Assembly: GCF_020889705.1 (NCBI RefSeq)
Contig: NZ_JACMYP010000072.1
Coordinates: 1 to 33,263 of the forward strand
Direction: 5' to 3'
Length of the DNA stretch: 33,263 bases
Origin: Bradyrhizobium altum
GTDB lineage: Bacteria; Pseudomonadota; Alphaproteobacteria; Rhizobiales; Xanthobacteraceae
Below are positions 18,410 through 27,691 of the stretch, in pieces (within the stretch, counting starts at the first letter, position 1; every line of letters starts with the position of its first letter). Made by a program: the position numbers and the translations under genes. A model generated the notes under the pieces. It saw only the letters and a list, made by a program, of their open reading frames with translations, ran no database searches and was not told the origin of the DNA.

Positions 18410-18595
18410 CTACCGCTGATGTCCGAGTCCGATTCCGAGATTTAAGGCCTTCTGGCGCAGCGCACCGACGCTGCGTTTGGTCATTTTTGCTATTTTTATG
18501 ACCGGGGTCCGAGCCTTCGAATGGACTTTGAGCTCTTTGATGTCTGCCTTGGTCCACTCGCGCCGCTTAACGCGTTTCTTGGTTGCTTTTTTCAC
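18410..18595 (-). CDS. Small basic protein, likely nucleic-acid binding
   Basis: 61 residues, strongly basic: a KKATKKRVKRREW N-terminus, then TKADIKELKVHSK and IAKMTKRSVGALRQKALNLG, which has the look of a helix-turn-helix or SANT/Myb-like fold in which KRSVGALRQKA is the recognition helix. The start is GTG at 18595 because AAAAGGAG stands eight bases before it; a longer open frame to 18667 has no such site. Similar short proteins are common in Bradyrhizobium and unstudied. A terminator follows directly, so it is a single-gene transcript and looks intact within an otherwise eroded region. Confidence 0.72.
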   Translation of the reverse strand: MKKATKKRVKRREWTKADIKELKVHSKARTPVIKIAKMTKRSVGALRQKALNLGIGLGHQR

Positions 18596-19737
18596 AATGA
18601 ATGCTCCTTTTGAGAGGAGCGGCTTGTAACACAGTTTTTTCAGAGCGACACCGTAAAAAAGAGACAATCATAGGAACTCGCGCCAGCGTATAAGCTCCAT
18701 CATTCGTTCAGAAGACAAGGCGTGTGGACTAGTTGCGGCTGTGGAATTGTAAACTTGGTACAGATGCCGTCTTGAGAGGCTTCGTTATAATTGAACGCAG
18801 CCTCTCGATCGACACCTGTTATTCGAAGCTAAGCACGCGGACTAACATGTTTCTGGAAAGAAATGAGCGACCAGGCTGCGGTAAGCCTGAATAACTCCAA
18901 ATCGGGCAGGTTCGTGATTTGTGTTAAGCGTGGAGAGATCAATGATCGAGGCCCTATGAGACATCGTAGCGGTCTCCACCAACGGTCGCCCTTACCACGC
19001 TTGGCGCGCGGCGCCATCTAGACTGCCAGAGCCTCCCTTGGGCTGGCGAGAACACCAGATCGAATCTTCTCTTTACCCGTCGTCCGGTCTCGGCTCAAGG
19101 TATCGGAGGGACAAGTCTGTTCGTATGAACAGACAGCTTTCACTTCGTTTGACGCAGGACCGAGAACGCTGTGATTTCAGCGCCCGCGATGATCTCTCAT
19201 AGAGAGGCTTCGGCTGTCGTGAAGATGAGCGGCCGCGCTTCAGCCTTGATGGCACGATCTTCTTCCAATTTGCTTTTGTGATGTATGCATATTGGCGAGA
19301 GAGACGAAGCCGACGCTTGATCGTCCGCGACCGAAGTTGTTGCGCAGCGAAAAATGCGTTCGCCCTATTGGGCCACGTCAATCTCGTGATAAGATGCTCA
19401 GCCTCACCGATCCAAAGCGGACCGGCCGTATCCATCGAGCATTGTCCTCACCGCGAGGCCGGGCTCAAGCTTGCCGGATAATGCGATATCGTCACTCGAT
19501 TGATTGGCGGTCAAAATTGCGATGACCGATGAGGCTGCAGCTGCCGGGCTTTCGTTGCGTTCGCGAAGGCGACGGATTCTCGAGGCGCGACTTGCAGCTA
19601 TCGCGGTGTCTCGGTAGCCCGACGTGCTACCGAGCATCTGTTGCTGATCATGGCGCATTGCCTTGATCAACAAGCTATCGCTGCCTGGCCTTGCGACCGC
19701 GTGTCTCGCAGCGCTGTGGACCACTGGAACGGCCGAG
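18596..19737. other. Long intergenic or decayed stretch before fixS
   Basis: About 1.1 kb. Open frames on both strands have no motif I recognise. GAGAGGCT at 18774-18781 pairs with AGCCTCTC at 18799-18806 over a 17-base loop; with no T run it is a weak candidate for a structured site. The region marks the boundary between the eroded accessory part and the fix operons. Confidence 0.4.
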
Positions 19738-19965
19738 CTAGCACTCACCTGCACAGCGCTGACCAGCACTTCCGCAATCGCGCTGGTCCATTTGCACCAT
19801 TTGGACCGGCGCCGAAGGCTCGTTGGGCTCGTCATCGGCGACGGCGCGCCAGGCCGCGCCATCGAGATCGTCATACTGGCCACTGTTCAGCGACCACAGA
19901 AAGCCGAGCAGGCCGACGAAGCCGAGTGCAAGAGCGAGTGGAACCAGATAGACCAAGACCTCCAT
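19738..19965 (-). CDS. fixS: cbb3 oxidase maturation protein FixS (CcoS)
   Basis: 75 residues with one N-terminal membrane helix (about 3-23, LVYLVPLALALGFVGLLGFLW) followed by SLNSGQYDDLDGAAWR, the conserved CcoS block. FixS is needed to put haem and copper into the cbb3 oxidase. The tail (QMDQRDCGSAGQRCAGEC) is longer and more Cys-rich than I expect for the family and may reflect loss of the original stop. Its ATG overlaps the fixI stop as TGATG, so it is the last gene of fixGHIS. Confidence 0.9.
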   Translation of the reverse strand: MEVLVYLVPLALALGFVGLLGFLWSLNSGQYDDLDGAAWRAVADDEPNEPSAPVQMVQMDQRDCGSAGQRCAGEC

Positions 19966-22157
19966 CAGACTGCCTCGCTCCTTCGCGCCCGCAGCGCATT
20001 GAGCATGACCAGCACGGACGAACCTGACATCGCCGCGGCGGCAATCAGCGGCGTCACCAGGCCGGCGATCGCTACCGGCACCGCCAGGACGTTGTAGACG
20101 CCCGCGAGCCACAGATTCTGCCGCATCAGCCGGAGCGCCTTGCGCGAGTCCATGACCGCCGTCATCACAGGCCGAAGATGCTCACCGAGAAAGACCGCAT
20201 CAGCGACCGCCTGGCTCAGATGAGTGGCCGTGACGGGCGACATCGAGGCATGAGCAGTTGCGAGCGCGGGCGCGTCGTTCAAGCCATCGCCGACCATCAG
20301 CACCTTGTACCCCTCGCTCGTCAGGCTTTCGACTCGGGCGACCTTATCCGTCGGCGAGACGTTGGAGCGCCAGTTTTGAATGCCGAGCATCGCCGCCGTG
20401 CGCCGAACTGCTGGCTCGCGATCCCCCGACACGATCTCTACCGTGACGCCAAGGCTCGCGAGGCCCGCGACGACCTCGGCCGCGTCTGGCCGCATGCGTT
20501 GGCGGACGGCGAAGACGTGTTTGCTGTCGCCGTGGCTAAAGACGACGACAGAAGCCTCGGGTTCGCGGCAAAGGGTTTCGTCAGCGAGGCTGTCAGCGCC
20601 GCAGAAGGAGGGGCGGCCGAGCCGGATCTCCGACCCATGATAGTAACCCCTGACGCCCCGCCCCGGCTCCTCTTCGATATCGGCCAGCGGCTCGCTTGCG
20701 CCGGCAGCTCGCGCCACGGCGACGGCGACCGGGTGGCGGCTCGATAACGCAAGCCGGCCCGCCAATCTGACGACGTCGTCGGGAATGCTGGCGAGATTGG
20801 TGACATCGAGCTCCGGCAACGTCAGCGTTCCGGTCTTGTCGAAGATCACCCGGTTCACCTCGGCGATACGCTCGATCGCATCCCCGGCGTTGAGCAGCAC
20901 GCCGGACTGGAACAGGGCGCCGGAGGTCACCGTCTGTACCGCGGGTATAGCCAGACCCAGCGCGCAAGGGCAGGTGATGATCAAGACCGCGATCGCGGTG
21001 ACGATCGCGTCATGCAAGGTCGCGCCAGAGGCAAGCCAGCCCAGCATCGTCAGGAAGGCCGTTGCGTGAACGATCGGTGCATAGAGCCGCGAGGCGCGCT
21101 CGGCTAGGCGCAGATAGCGCGAGCGCGCCTGCAGGGCATGATCAAGCAGGCGGGAAATCTCGGCGAGCAGCGTGTCGTCCGAGGCCGCTACCGCGCGGAC
21201 GCGCAAGCTACCGGATCGCACCAATGTACCGGCGAACACTGCGCTGCCAGGCGCCACGAGCGCCGGCAAGGTCTCGCCGGTAATGAGGCTTTGATCAACC
21301 TCGGAGCACCCCTCGATCACGTTGCCATCGACGCTACAGCATTCGCCGGGTCGCACCAGCACGACGTCCCCCGGTTTGATCGCTGACGCCGGAACGGTTC
21401 TGATCTCCGTCGGGCTTATGAACTTCGCGGCGGTGTCCGCCTTGAGTGCGGCAAGATTGCCGGCGAAGGCGCGGGTGCGCCGCCTCATGTTCTGGTCGAG
21501 ATAGCGGCCTGCGAGTAGGAAGGCGATCAACATGATCGCCGCATCAAAATATGCATGCTCGGCATGAGCGATGGTCTCGATCAGCGAAGTCGCCAACGCG
21601 AGCAAGATGCCGATGCTGATCGGCACGTCCATATTGGCCCCTCGCGCCCGTAGCGCGGTAAAAGCGGAAGAGAGGAACGGTTGCGCCGAATAAGCCGCGG
21701 CGGGCAGCACGATCAGCGCGGAGAGCCAGTGAAAGAAGTCGCGCTGCTCCGGCAGCATGTCCGAGACATTGCCAGACCATACCGGGATCGAGAGCATCAT
21801 AACGTTCATCGCGGCAAAGGCAGCGACGCCCAGTCGCCGCAGCAAGTCTCGCGCCCGCTCCGATTCCAGTGTCTCCGCATTGTCCCGCTGAAAGGGATAT
21901 GCCCGATAGCCTAGTTCGGCGAGCCGCTTGATGAATAGCGCCGGATCGAGCGCGCCTGCTTTCCATTCCAGCGCCAACCGGTTATCGGTGAGATTGACGC
22001 GTGCCGAGGTCACGTCCGGAATGCTCGACAGATTGCGCTCGATCTTGCCCATGCATCCCGCGCAATTGATCCCCTCCACCGCGAGGTCGAGTTGGACGAG
22101 GCCCGTGCCTGTCCTCTTCAAATAGTGCGAAAAGTCGATGTCCGGCTGCATGCCCAT
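19965..22157 (-). CDS. fixI: Copper-transporting P1B-type ATPase FixI (CcoI)
   Basis: 730 residues. An N-terminal heavy-metal-associated domain has GINCAGC (Cys-32 and Cys-35). Then come the membrane helices, the TGE motif at 293-295, the copper-pathway CPC at 396-398, the phosphorylated Asp-440 in DKTGTLT, the SRHPVA nucleotide-binding motif and GDGLNDAPAL. It pumps copper across the inner membrane for assembly of the CuB site of the cbb3 oxidase. All catalytic residues are present. ATG 22157 has only a weak ribosome site and lies seven bases after fixH, so it probably depends on coupling; a second ATG two codons later is possible. Confidence 0.95.
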   Translation of the reverse strand: MGMQPDIDFSHYLKRTGTGLVQLDLAVEGINCAGCMGKIERNLSSIPDVTSARVNLTDNRLALEWKAGALDPALFIKRLAELGYRAYPFQRDNAETLESERARDLLRRLGVAAFAAMNVMMLSIPVWSGNVSDMLPEQRDFFHWLSALIVLPAAAYSAQPFLSSAFTALRARGANMDVPISIGILLALATSLIETIAHAEHAYFDAAIMLIAFLLAGRYLDQNMRRRTRAFAGNLAALKADTAAKFISPTEIRTVPASAIKPGDVVLVRPGECCSVDGNVIEGCSEVDQSLITGETLPALVAPGSAVFAGTLVRSGSLRVRAVAASDDTLLAEISRLLDHALQARSRYLRLAERASRLYAPIVHATAFLTMLGWLASGATLHDAIVTAIAVLIITCPCALGLAIPAVQTVTSGALFQSGVLLNAGDAIERIAEVNRVIFDKTGTLTLPELDVTNLASIPDDVVRLAGRLALSSRHPVAVAVARAAGASEPLADIEEEPGRGVRGYYHGSEIRLGRPSFCGADSLADETLCREPEASVVVFSHGDSKHVFAVRQRMRPDAAEVVAGLASLGVTVEIVSGDREPAVRRTAAMLGIQNWRSNVSPTDKVARVESLTSEGYKVLMVGDGLNDAPALATAHASMSPVTATHLSQAVADAVFLGEHLRPVMTAVMDSRKALRLMRQNLWLAGVYNVLAVPVAIAGLVTPLIAAAAMSGSSVLVMLNALRARRSEAV

Positions 22158-22163
22158 GTGTTC

Positions 22164-22664
22164 TCAGTCCAGGACGATGCGGTTTTTCGACAGAAACATG
22201 CGGCGGCCGTCAGCCCTGCCGTCGATCAAGAGATCCCACTGCCCGACAGCGATCCCCTCCGCGCTCCCGTAGTAGGTTCCAGCATTTCCCTCCGCCACAT
22301 TGATCGCGCGATCGGCCCGGCGGTCGACCGGTCGCTCGAGCCGGGCCACGAAATTCATTCCCGCCAGAGGCGCGCCTGCGCGGTCGCGTGCCTCGATCGC
22401 AAGCACGGCCCGACCATCGGACTGCCGTTGGACATGTACCTGCACCTGCCAGTTTCGCTCGTTCTGCTGCCGTGCAGCCAGGATCTCACGCTGATACGCG
22501 AGGCTCGCGCTGTAGGCGCTGTCAACCTCCGTTCCCGGCAGCGTCGTGATGGCAAAGCGCATCATGACCAGATTGGCGCCGATCACGACCGAAAAAAAGG
22601 CGACAATAGCGATCACGACAAAGCGTCCGGTGATTGGCCGCGCGACTGGAATTGATGCGGTCAT
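22164..22664 (-). CDS. fixH: cbb3 oxidase assembly protein FixH
   Basis: 166 residues with a single N-terminal membrane helix (about 12-37, ITGRFVVIAIVAFFSVVIGANLV is its core) and a periplasmic beta-rich domain containing the family's SAYSASLAYQREI segment. FixH belongs to the FixGHIS set needed to assemble the oxidase, probably in copper delivery. It lies 23 bases after fixG and just before fixI, all on the minus strand. It appears intact. Confidence 0.93.
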   Translation of the reverse strand: MTASIPVARPITGRFVVIAIVAFFSVVIGANLVMMRFAITTLPGTEVDSAYSASLAYQREILAARQQNERNWQVQVHVQRQSDGRAVLAIEARDRAGAPLAGMNFVARLERPVDRRADRAINVAEGNAGTYYGSAEGIAVGQWDLLIDGRADGRRMFLSKNRIVLD

Positions 22665-22687
22665 GGGAAGATCCCGTCAGTGATTTC

Positions 22688-24157
22688 CTAGGGGAAGATG
22701 AAGTGATCCGTTGCGGAGGCGACCTCGCCGAGGCCAATGTCGGTGACCCGAACTCTCAGCGGCATCGACCGTTCCGATTTGTCGTCGGCCGGCGCAGTCA
22801 CCAATAAGCGTAGTTCTGTCGTGGTATCTCGAGCCAAGACAATCATCGGTCGTTCCACGGTCACCGAATCTACGCCGACGACGTGGACGGACGTTTGGGG
22901 CGGCCCATCGATGTCGATCGCGATGACGCGGTCGAAGGTGCGCTGGTTAAGCAAACGCACCGTGTAGCCGTTGCGAATCGAACCATCGCTGAGCCTGACC
23001 GCCACGGGGTTGCGATCGTGCAGCACGCTGACATCGAGCAGCGTTCTTGACAACAACCCATAGAGCATCATCGCGCAGACGGCCGAGATCAAAGACGCAT
23101 ATACGATCGTGCGCGGACGCACCGGCTTGAAGACCTCCGACTTGCCTTCCATGCGGCGCCGGATATTGACGTCGTTGTCGTAACCGATCAGACGAGTTTT
23201 GCGCCCGATCTTCTTCATGACGACATCGCAGGCGTCGATGCACAGCCCGCACTGGATGCAGCCCAGCTGGGCACCGTTGCGAATATCGATCCCGGTCGGG
23301 CAGACCGCCGCGCATTGATTGCAATCGATGCAGTCTCCGATCTTTTCGCCGCGCGCACGCAGATCGAATGACTTCTTCAATGAGCAGCGCTGCTCGCCGC
23401 GATCGCATTTGTAGGTGACATTGAGCGCCCACTCGTCGGTAAGCGCGGCCTGGATGCGCGGCCATGGGCACATATATACGCAAACCTGCTCGCGCATGTA
23501 GCCGGCCAACAGGTACGTCGTAGCGGTCAGTATCCCGATCCAGATATAGGCGATCGCAGGCGCCTGGAATGTCGCCAGATCGCGCACCAATGTATGCGCG
23601 TCGGCGAAGTAGAGCACCCAGGCGCCACCGGTCCACCAAGCGATCATCAGCCAGATTGCGTGCTTTAGGACACGCTTTGCCGCCCGCTCCACTGTCATCG
23701 GGCGTGCGGCGGCCCTCAGCCGGTCGCGACGGTCGCCCTCGACCCAACGTTCTACCGCATAGAACAGATCGGTCCATGCCGTTTGCGGACAAAGATAGCC
23801 GCACCAAATCCGTCCGCCCAGCGCGTTCATCAAGAACAGTGCGAGGGCGGCAAGCACGAGCAGCCCGGTGAAGTAATAAAGCTCCTGCGGCCACAGCTCG
23901 ATAAAGAAGAAGTAGAACCGCCGGTTCGGGAAATCGAGCAACACCGCCTGGTCGGGAGCGCCTAAGCCACGCCGCCAACGCACGAACGGCAGCAGATAGT
24001 AGATGCCGAGACACACCACCATCAGCCGCCATTTGATCGTGCGGAAAGTGCCGCAGACGCTCTGCGGATGGACCTTCTTATGAGCTGTATAGAGAGGCCC
24101 ATCCTCGCCGATCGGCAGGTCATCGCGCGAAACTGTCTCGTTGACGGCGAGCTTCAT
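22688..24157 (-). CDS. fixG: Membrane ferredoxin-like protein FixG (CcoG)
   Basis: 489 residues with about five membrane helices and two [4Fe-4S] ferredoxin motifs: Cys 276, 279, 282, 286 (CIDCNQCAAVC) and Cys 300, 303, 306, 310 (CIQCGLCIDAC). Two more CP motifs lie in the membrane part (WCGYLCP near 118 and VYMCPW near 228). A periplasmic Ig-like C-terminal domain follows. CcoG family members are thought to reduce copper for insertion into cbb3 oxidase. It is the first gene of fixGHIS, starting 47 bases after the fixP stop, with no FixK box seen in that gap, so it may be read through from fixNOQP. Confidence 0.95.
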   Translation of the reverse strand: MKLAVNETVSRDDLPIGEDGPLYTAHKKVHPQSVCGTFRTIKWRLMVVCLGIYYLLPFVRWRRGLGAPDQAVLLDFPNRRFYFFFIELWPQELYYFTGLLVLAALALFLMNALGGRIWCGYLCPQTAWTDLFYAVERWVEGDRRDRLRAAARPMTVERAAKRVLKHAIWLMIAWWTGGAWVLYFADAHTLVRDLATFQAPAIAYIWIGILTATTYLLAGYMREQVCVYMCPWPRIQAALTDEWALNVTYKCDRGEQRCSLKKSFDLRARGEKIGDCIDCNQCAAVCPTGIDIRNGAQLGCIQCGLCIDACDVVMKKIGRKTRLIGYDNDVNIRRRMEGKSEVFKPVRPRTIVYASLISAVCAMMLYGLLSRTLLDVSVLHDRNPVAVRLSDGSIRNGYTVRLLNQRTFDRVIAIDIDGPPQTSVHVVGVDSVTVERPMIVLARDTTTELRLLVTAPADDKSERSMPLRVRVTDIGLGEVASATDHFIFP

Positions 24158-24204
24158 GGCCGACCTTACATCAGAGCCTCGTCAATGAGCCGGTTGGCTC
24201 TTGC

Positions 24205-25076
24205 CTATTGTCCGCCACCGAGCGAATGCACATAGACCGCAAGTGTCTTGATTGTGATGGGATCGAGCCGCCCGCTCCAGGCCGGCATGATGCCCGCGCG
24301 GCCATAGCTGATAGTCTCGATCAGCGTCTCCTCATCCGAGCCGTACAACCAAATGTGGTCCGTCAGATTCGGCGCGCGAGTTCCTGATTGCCTTTGGCGT
24401 TCTCCCCATGGCAGACCGCGCAATTGTCGGCAAAGATCCTCGTGCCGGCGGCAGCATCGAAATTGGCCTCTGTCGACAGGGCTGACAGCGATCGCACGTA
24501 ATTCGCTACCGTGGCGATCTCATCTTTCTTGAGGATGCCGTCGCGGCCGAAGGCCAGCATTTGCCCCTCATGCGCCTGAGCATGCCCGGAACGTGCGCCG
24601 AACCGGATGGTCTGCTGGATCTGATCGAGCGATCCGCCCCACAACCAGTCATCGTCGTTGAGATTGGGATAGCCCTTGGCACCTGCGCCGCCGCTCCCAT
24701 GACATGGCGCGCAATTGTCCGCGAACACCGTCTTGCCCCGCGCACGGGCCAGTGCCAGCAGGGCCGGATCCGTCTCGATCTCTGTCAGAGAGGATGTGCC
24801 GAGAACCGCCATCTTCTCGCCCCGCAGCTTCTCGAGGTCGGCAAGGTCGTTGACGACGCTGGCGCGGGACGAATAATGAAATACGCCGGTCGTGAAGCTA
24901 GAGAGAAGCGGCCAGGCCGGATAAACGACCCAATAGCCGATGGCCCAAAGGATCGTGGCGTAGAAGGTCGAGATCCACCAACGCGGCAGCGGCGTGTTGA
25001 GCTCCTTTATGCCGTCCCATTCGTGTCCCGTCGTGGAGCGGCCGGAGATGCGATCGAAGTCGTTGTGGTCGGTCAT
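24205..25076 (-). pseudogene. fixP: cbb3 oxidase dihaem cytochrome c subunit FixP, frameshifted near its end
   Basis: The start ATG at 25076 opens a frame with an N-terminal membrane helix (about 33-55), haem motif 1 CAPCH (Cys-122 to His-126), its Met region GQMLAFG (usually MPAFG) and haem motif 2 CAVCH (Cys-219 to His-223). It then ends early, GNQELARRI and stop at 24363. The true end is in the next frame: APNLTDHIWLYGS, GIMPAW with the distal Met ligand, and LAVYVHSLGGGQ to 24205. Inserting one G (CTCGCGCGCC read as CTCGGCGCGCC, about 24,371-24,380) restores a full-length FixP of about 290 residues. The broken product would lack the second haem's Met ligand. Sequencing error is possible; the rest of the operon is intact. 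Confidence 0.9.
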
Positions 25077-25083
25077 GGTCTGG

Positions 25084-25248
25084 TCAATCCCGGCGCAGCG
25101 GCATGCGCGCCGCAGAGTCAAAACGCCGCTTGTTGCGAGGCCACAGCGCATAAACGACGATGGCCATGAAGATGCCGACGAACAACGGCGTCCAGATGGT
25201 CACGACGAAGCTTGACGCCAGGTTCTCGATGGAAATGACGGCTTTCAT
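25084..25248 (-). CDS. fixQ: cbb3 oxidase small subunit FixQ (CcoQ)
   Basis: 54 residues with one membrane helix (about 20-37, TPLFVGIFMAIVVYALWP) and a basic tail WPRNKRRFDSAARMPLRRD. It stabilises the oxidase, in particular the FixP contact. It lies between fixO (11-base gap) and fixP (7-base gap). The sequence is the standard FixQ type and looks intact. Confidence 0.93.
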   Translation of the reverse strand: MKAVISIENLASSFVVTIWTPLFVGIFMAIVVYALWPRNKRRFDSAARMPLRRD

Positions 25249-25259
25249 CACAGGATCCT

Positions 25260-25994
25260 TCAGCGCAGATTGGCTTTTTCGTCGTAGAGCTTGAAATCGA
25301 TCAGCGTACCGAGCATCTGCAGGTAGGCGATGAGCGCATCGAGTTCGGTCGGATTGCCAACCATCCCGTCGAAATTGCGCGCAGCTGCCTTCGGATAGCG
25401 TTTCTGGAACGAGGCGAGGTCCGCGCTGTCAGGATCGAGCTGGGTCTTCAAGTCAGTGACGGCGTTTTTGATCTGATCTTCGGTATAGGGGACACCGACC
25501 GCCCGGTTGGTGCGCAAATGTGCGGCCGTATCGGTGAGGTCGAGCTCGGTGTTCGCCAGCGTCGGATATCCGGGCATCACCGACTGCGGCACGATGGCGC
25601 GCGGATTGATCAAATGCGTGACGTGCCATTCATCGGAATATTTCGCGCCGACGCGTGCAAGGTCCGGGCCGGTACGCTTCGACCCCCATTGAAACGGGTG
25701 ATCATACATGCTCTCGGCAGCCAGCGAGTAATGTCCGTAGCGCTCGACCTCGTCACGCAAGGGCCGGATCATCTGCGAGTGACACAGATAGCACCCTTCG
25801 CGTACGTAGATGTTGCGGCCCGCAAGCTCGAGCGGGGTGTACGGGCGCACGCCGTCTACCGCCTCGATCGTACTCTTGAGGTAGAACAGCGGCGTGATCT
25901 CGACCACCCCCCCGACCGCTATCACGGCAAGGATGCCTGCGATCAGGATAATCGAGTTCTTCTCAAATATCTTGTGTCGGTTCCACAGAGACAT
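25260..25994 (-). CDS. fixO: cbb3 oxidase monohaem cytochrome c subunit FixO (CcoO)
   Basis: 244 residues from the ATG at 25994: an N-terminal membrane anchor (about 13-35), then a periplasmic cytochrome c domain with the single haem motif EGCYLCHSQMIRPLRDEVER and the Met ligand in SVMPGYP. It passes electrons from FixP towards the FixN active site. A much longer frame to 26414 is open but its N-terminal part overlaps fixN, so the internal ATG, eight bases after the fixN stop, is the real start. Confidence 0.95.
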   Translation of the reverse strand: MSLWNRHKIFEKNSIILIAGILAVIAVGGVVEITPLFYLKSTIEAVDGVRPYTPLELAGRNIYVREGCYLCHSQMIRPLRDEVERYGHYSLAAESMYDHPFQWGSKRTGPDLARVGAKYSDEWHVTHLINPRAIVPQSVMPGYPTLANTELDLTDTAAHLRTNRAVGVPYTEDQIKNAVTDLKTQLDPDSADLASFQKRYPKAAARNFDGMVGNPTELDALIAYLQMLGTLIDFKLYDEKANLR

Positions 25995-26002
25995 GCGACG
26001 AC

Positions 26003-27655
26003 CTATTCCGCGACTTGGAGCGCTCCAGTGTCCTGGATCTGATCGGTTTCCTTTGCATTCACCGTCATCCAGAGATTGGCGGCCATGATCAGCGCACCAA
26101 TCAGGAACATTGCGCCCCCCGCGGCACGGATGATGTAGAAGGGATGCATAGCTTCGACGGACTCGATGAACGAGTATTCGAGGAAACCTAGCGAGGTATA
26201 GGCGCGCCACATCAGGCCTTGCAGGATGCCGGACACCCACATCGCGGAGATGTAGAGCACGATCCCGATCGAGGCGATCCAAAAGTGCCAGTTGACGAGC
26301 TTGAGGCTGTACAGCTGGCGATTCCAAAGCCAGGGGATCAGGCAATAGAGCGCGCCGAATGATACAAAGCCGACCCAGCCCAGCGCGCCGGAATGCACGT
26401 GGCCGACGGTCCAATCCGTGTAATGACTGAGCGAGTTGACGACCTTGATTGCCATGGTGGGGCCCTCAAACGTCGCCATGCCATAAAAGGCGACCGAGAC
26501 CACGAGCATGCGGAGCACCGGGTCTGTGCGCAGCTTGTCCCACGCACCCGATAGCGTCATCAGGCCGTTGATCATGCCGCCCCATGAGGGCATCCACAGC
26601 ATGATCGAGAACGTCATGCCGAGGGTCTGCGTCCAATCCGGCAGCGCGGTGTAATGTAGATGGTGCGGGCCGGCCCAGATGTAGAGGAAGATCAGCGCCC
26701 AGAAGTGGATGATCGAGAGGCGGTAGGAATAGACCGGGCGCTCGGCCCGCTTCGGAATGAAATAGTACATGATCGCCAGGAAGCCGGCGGTCAGGAAGAA
26801 GCCGACCGCGTTGTGGCCGTACCACCACTGAAACATGGCATCCTGCACACCGCCCCAGGCGATGTAGGATTTCGAGCCGAACACGGAGACCGGTAATGCA
26901 GGATTGTTGCCAATGTGGAGCACCGCAATGGTGATGATAAAAGCGAGATAGAACCAGTTGGCGACAAAGATGTGCGGCTCCTTGCGCTTCACCAGCGTCA
27001 TCAGGAACACGAGCAGATACGTCACCCAGACGATCGTCAGCCAGAGATCGGCGTACCATTCGGGCTCGGCGTATTCCTTTGACTGGTTGGCGCCGAGCAG
27101 ATAGCCAGTGCCCGCGATCAGAATGAAAAAATTATAGCCGACCACCACGAACCACGGCGCAAGATCGCCAGCGAGGCGCGTGCGGCAGGTCTTCTGCACG
27201 ACGTAGAACGAAGTCGCGATAAGCACGTTTCCGCCGAACGCAAAGATCACGGCCGACGTATGCAGCGGGCGAAGCCGGCCGAAGCTCGTCCAAGGCAGAT
27301 CGAAATTCAGTGCGGGCCAGGCAAGTTGCGACGCGATAAAAACGCCTACCGAAAAGCCCGCGATGCCCCAGAACATCGCCATCACCGAGGCGAATTTGAT
27401 CGGAGCGACATTGTAATTCGGCCGGCCCTTGATCTGCGCCGGCGGCAATTGTGCCGGGCGCTCATAGTAGCGATTGAGGATGGCGGCTGCGGCGGCCAGA
27501 CTGGCGGCGGAAGCGAGCAATGCGTGGAAGCTAAACGCAGAATCGTGCCCCATCGCCCCTGCGAAAAAGCAAACGTAGGCAGAAACAGCGAATACCGACA
27601 TCAGGCCTGCTTCACCCATGGTCATGGATTTCGAGGCGGGGGATGGGCTTGTCAT
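26003..27655 (-). CDS. fixN: cbb3 cytochrome oxidase catalytic subunit FixN (CcoN)
   Basis: 550 residues with about 12 membrane helices. Haem and copper ligands are present: His-131 in LRPLHTS (low-spin haem), His-281 in WYGHNAVGF and the His-331/332 pair in GPHHLHYT (CuB), His-419 and His-421 in VGHVHSGALGW (haems). It reduces oxygen to water with very high affinity, the terminal oxidase for nitrogen-fixing bacteroids. GAAGG lies seven bases before the ATG, and a FixK-type box is centred 67 bases upstream. First gene of fixNOQP. Confidence 0.97.
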   Translation of the reverse strand: MTSPSPASKSMTMGEAGLMSVFAVSAYVCFFAGAMGHDSAFSFHALLASAASLAAAAAILNRYYERPAQLPPAQIKGRPNYNVAPIKFASVMAMFWGIAGFSVGVFIASQLAWPALNFDLPWTSFGRLRPLHTSAVIFAFGGNVLIATSFYVVQKTCRTRLAGDLAPWFVVVGYNFFILIAGTGYLLGANQSKEYAEPEWYADLWLTIVWVTYLLVFLMTLVKRKEPHIFVANWFYLAFIITIAVLHIGNNPALPVSVFGSKSYIAWGGVQDAMFQWWYGHNAVGFFLTAGFLAIMYYFIPKRAERPVYSYRLSIIHFWALIFLYIWAGPHHLHYTALPDWTQTLGMTFSIMLWMPSWGGMINGLMTLSGAWDKLRTDPVLRMLVVSVAFYGMATFEGPTMAIKVVNSLSHYTDWTVGHVHSGALGWVGFVSFGALYCLIPWLWNRQLYSLKLVNWHFWIASIGIVLYISAMWVSGILQGLMWRAYTSLGFLEYSFIESVEAMHPFYIIRAAGGAMFLIGALIMAANLWMTVNAKETDQIQDTGALQVAE

Positions 27656-27691
27656 GTCTTGGCCTTCTTTGAACGCGGGCTTGCCAGGAAA

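Noticed and set aside
18774..18806. Terminator-like inverted repeat GAGAGGCT...AGCCTCTC
   Set aside because: Loop of 17 bases, no T run and no gene ending nearby, so not called a terminator.
22947..24032. Minus-strand open frame of 361 codons overlapping fixG
   Set aside because: Arg-rich out-of-frame translation of fixG, which is clearly the real gene.
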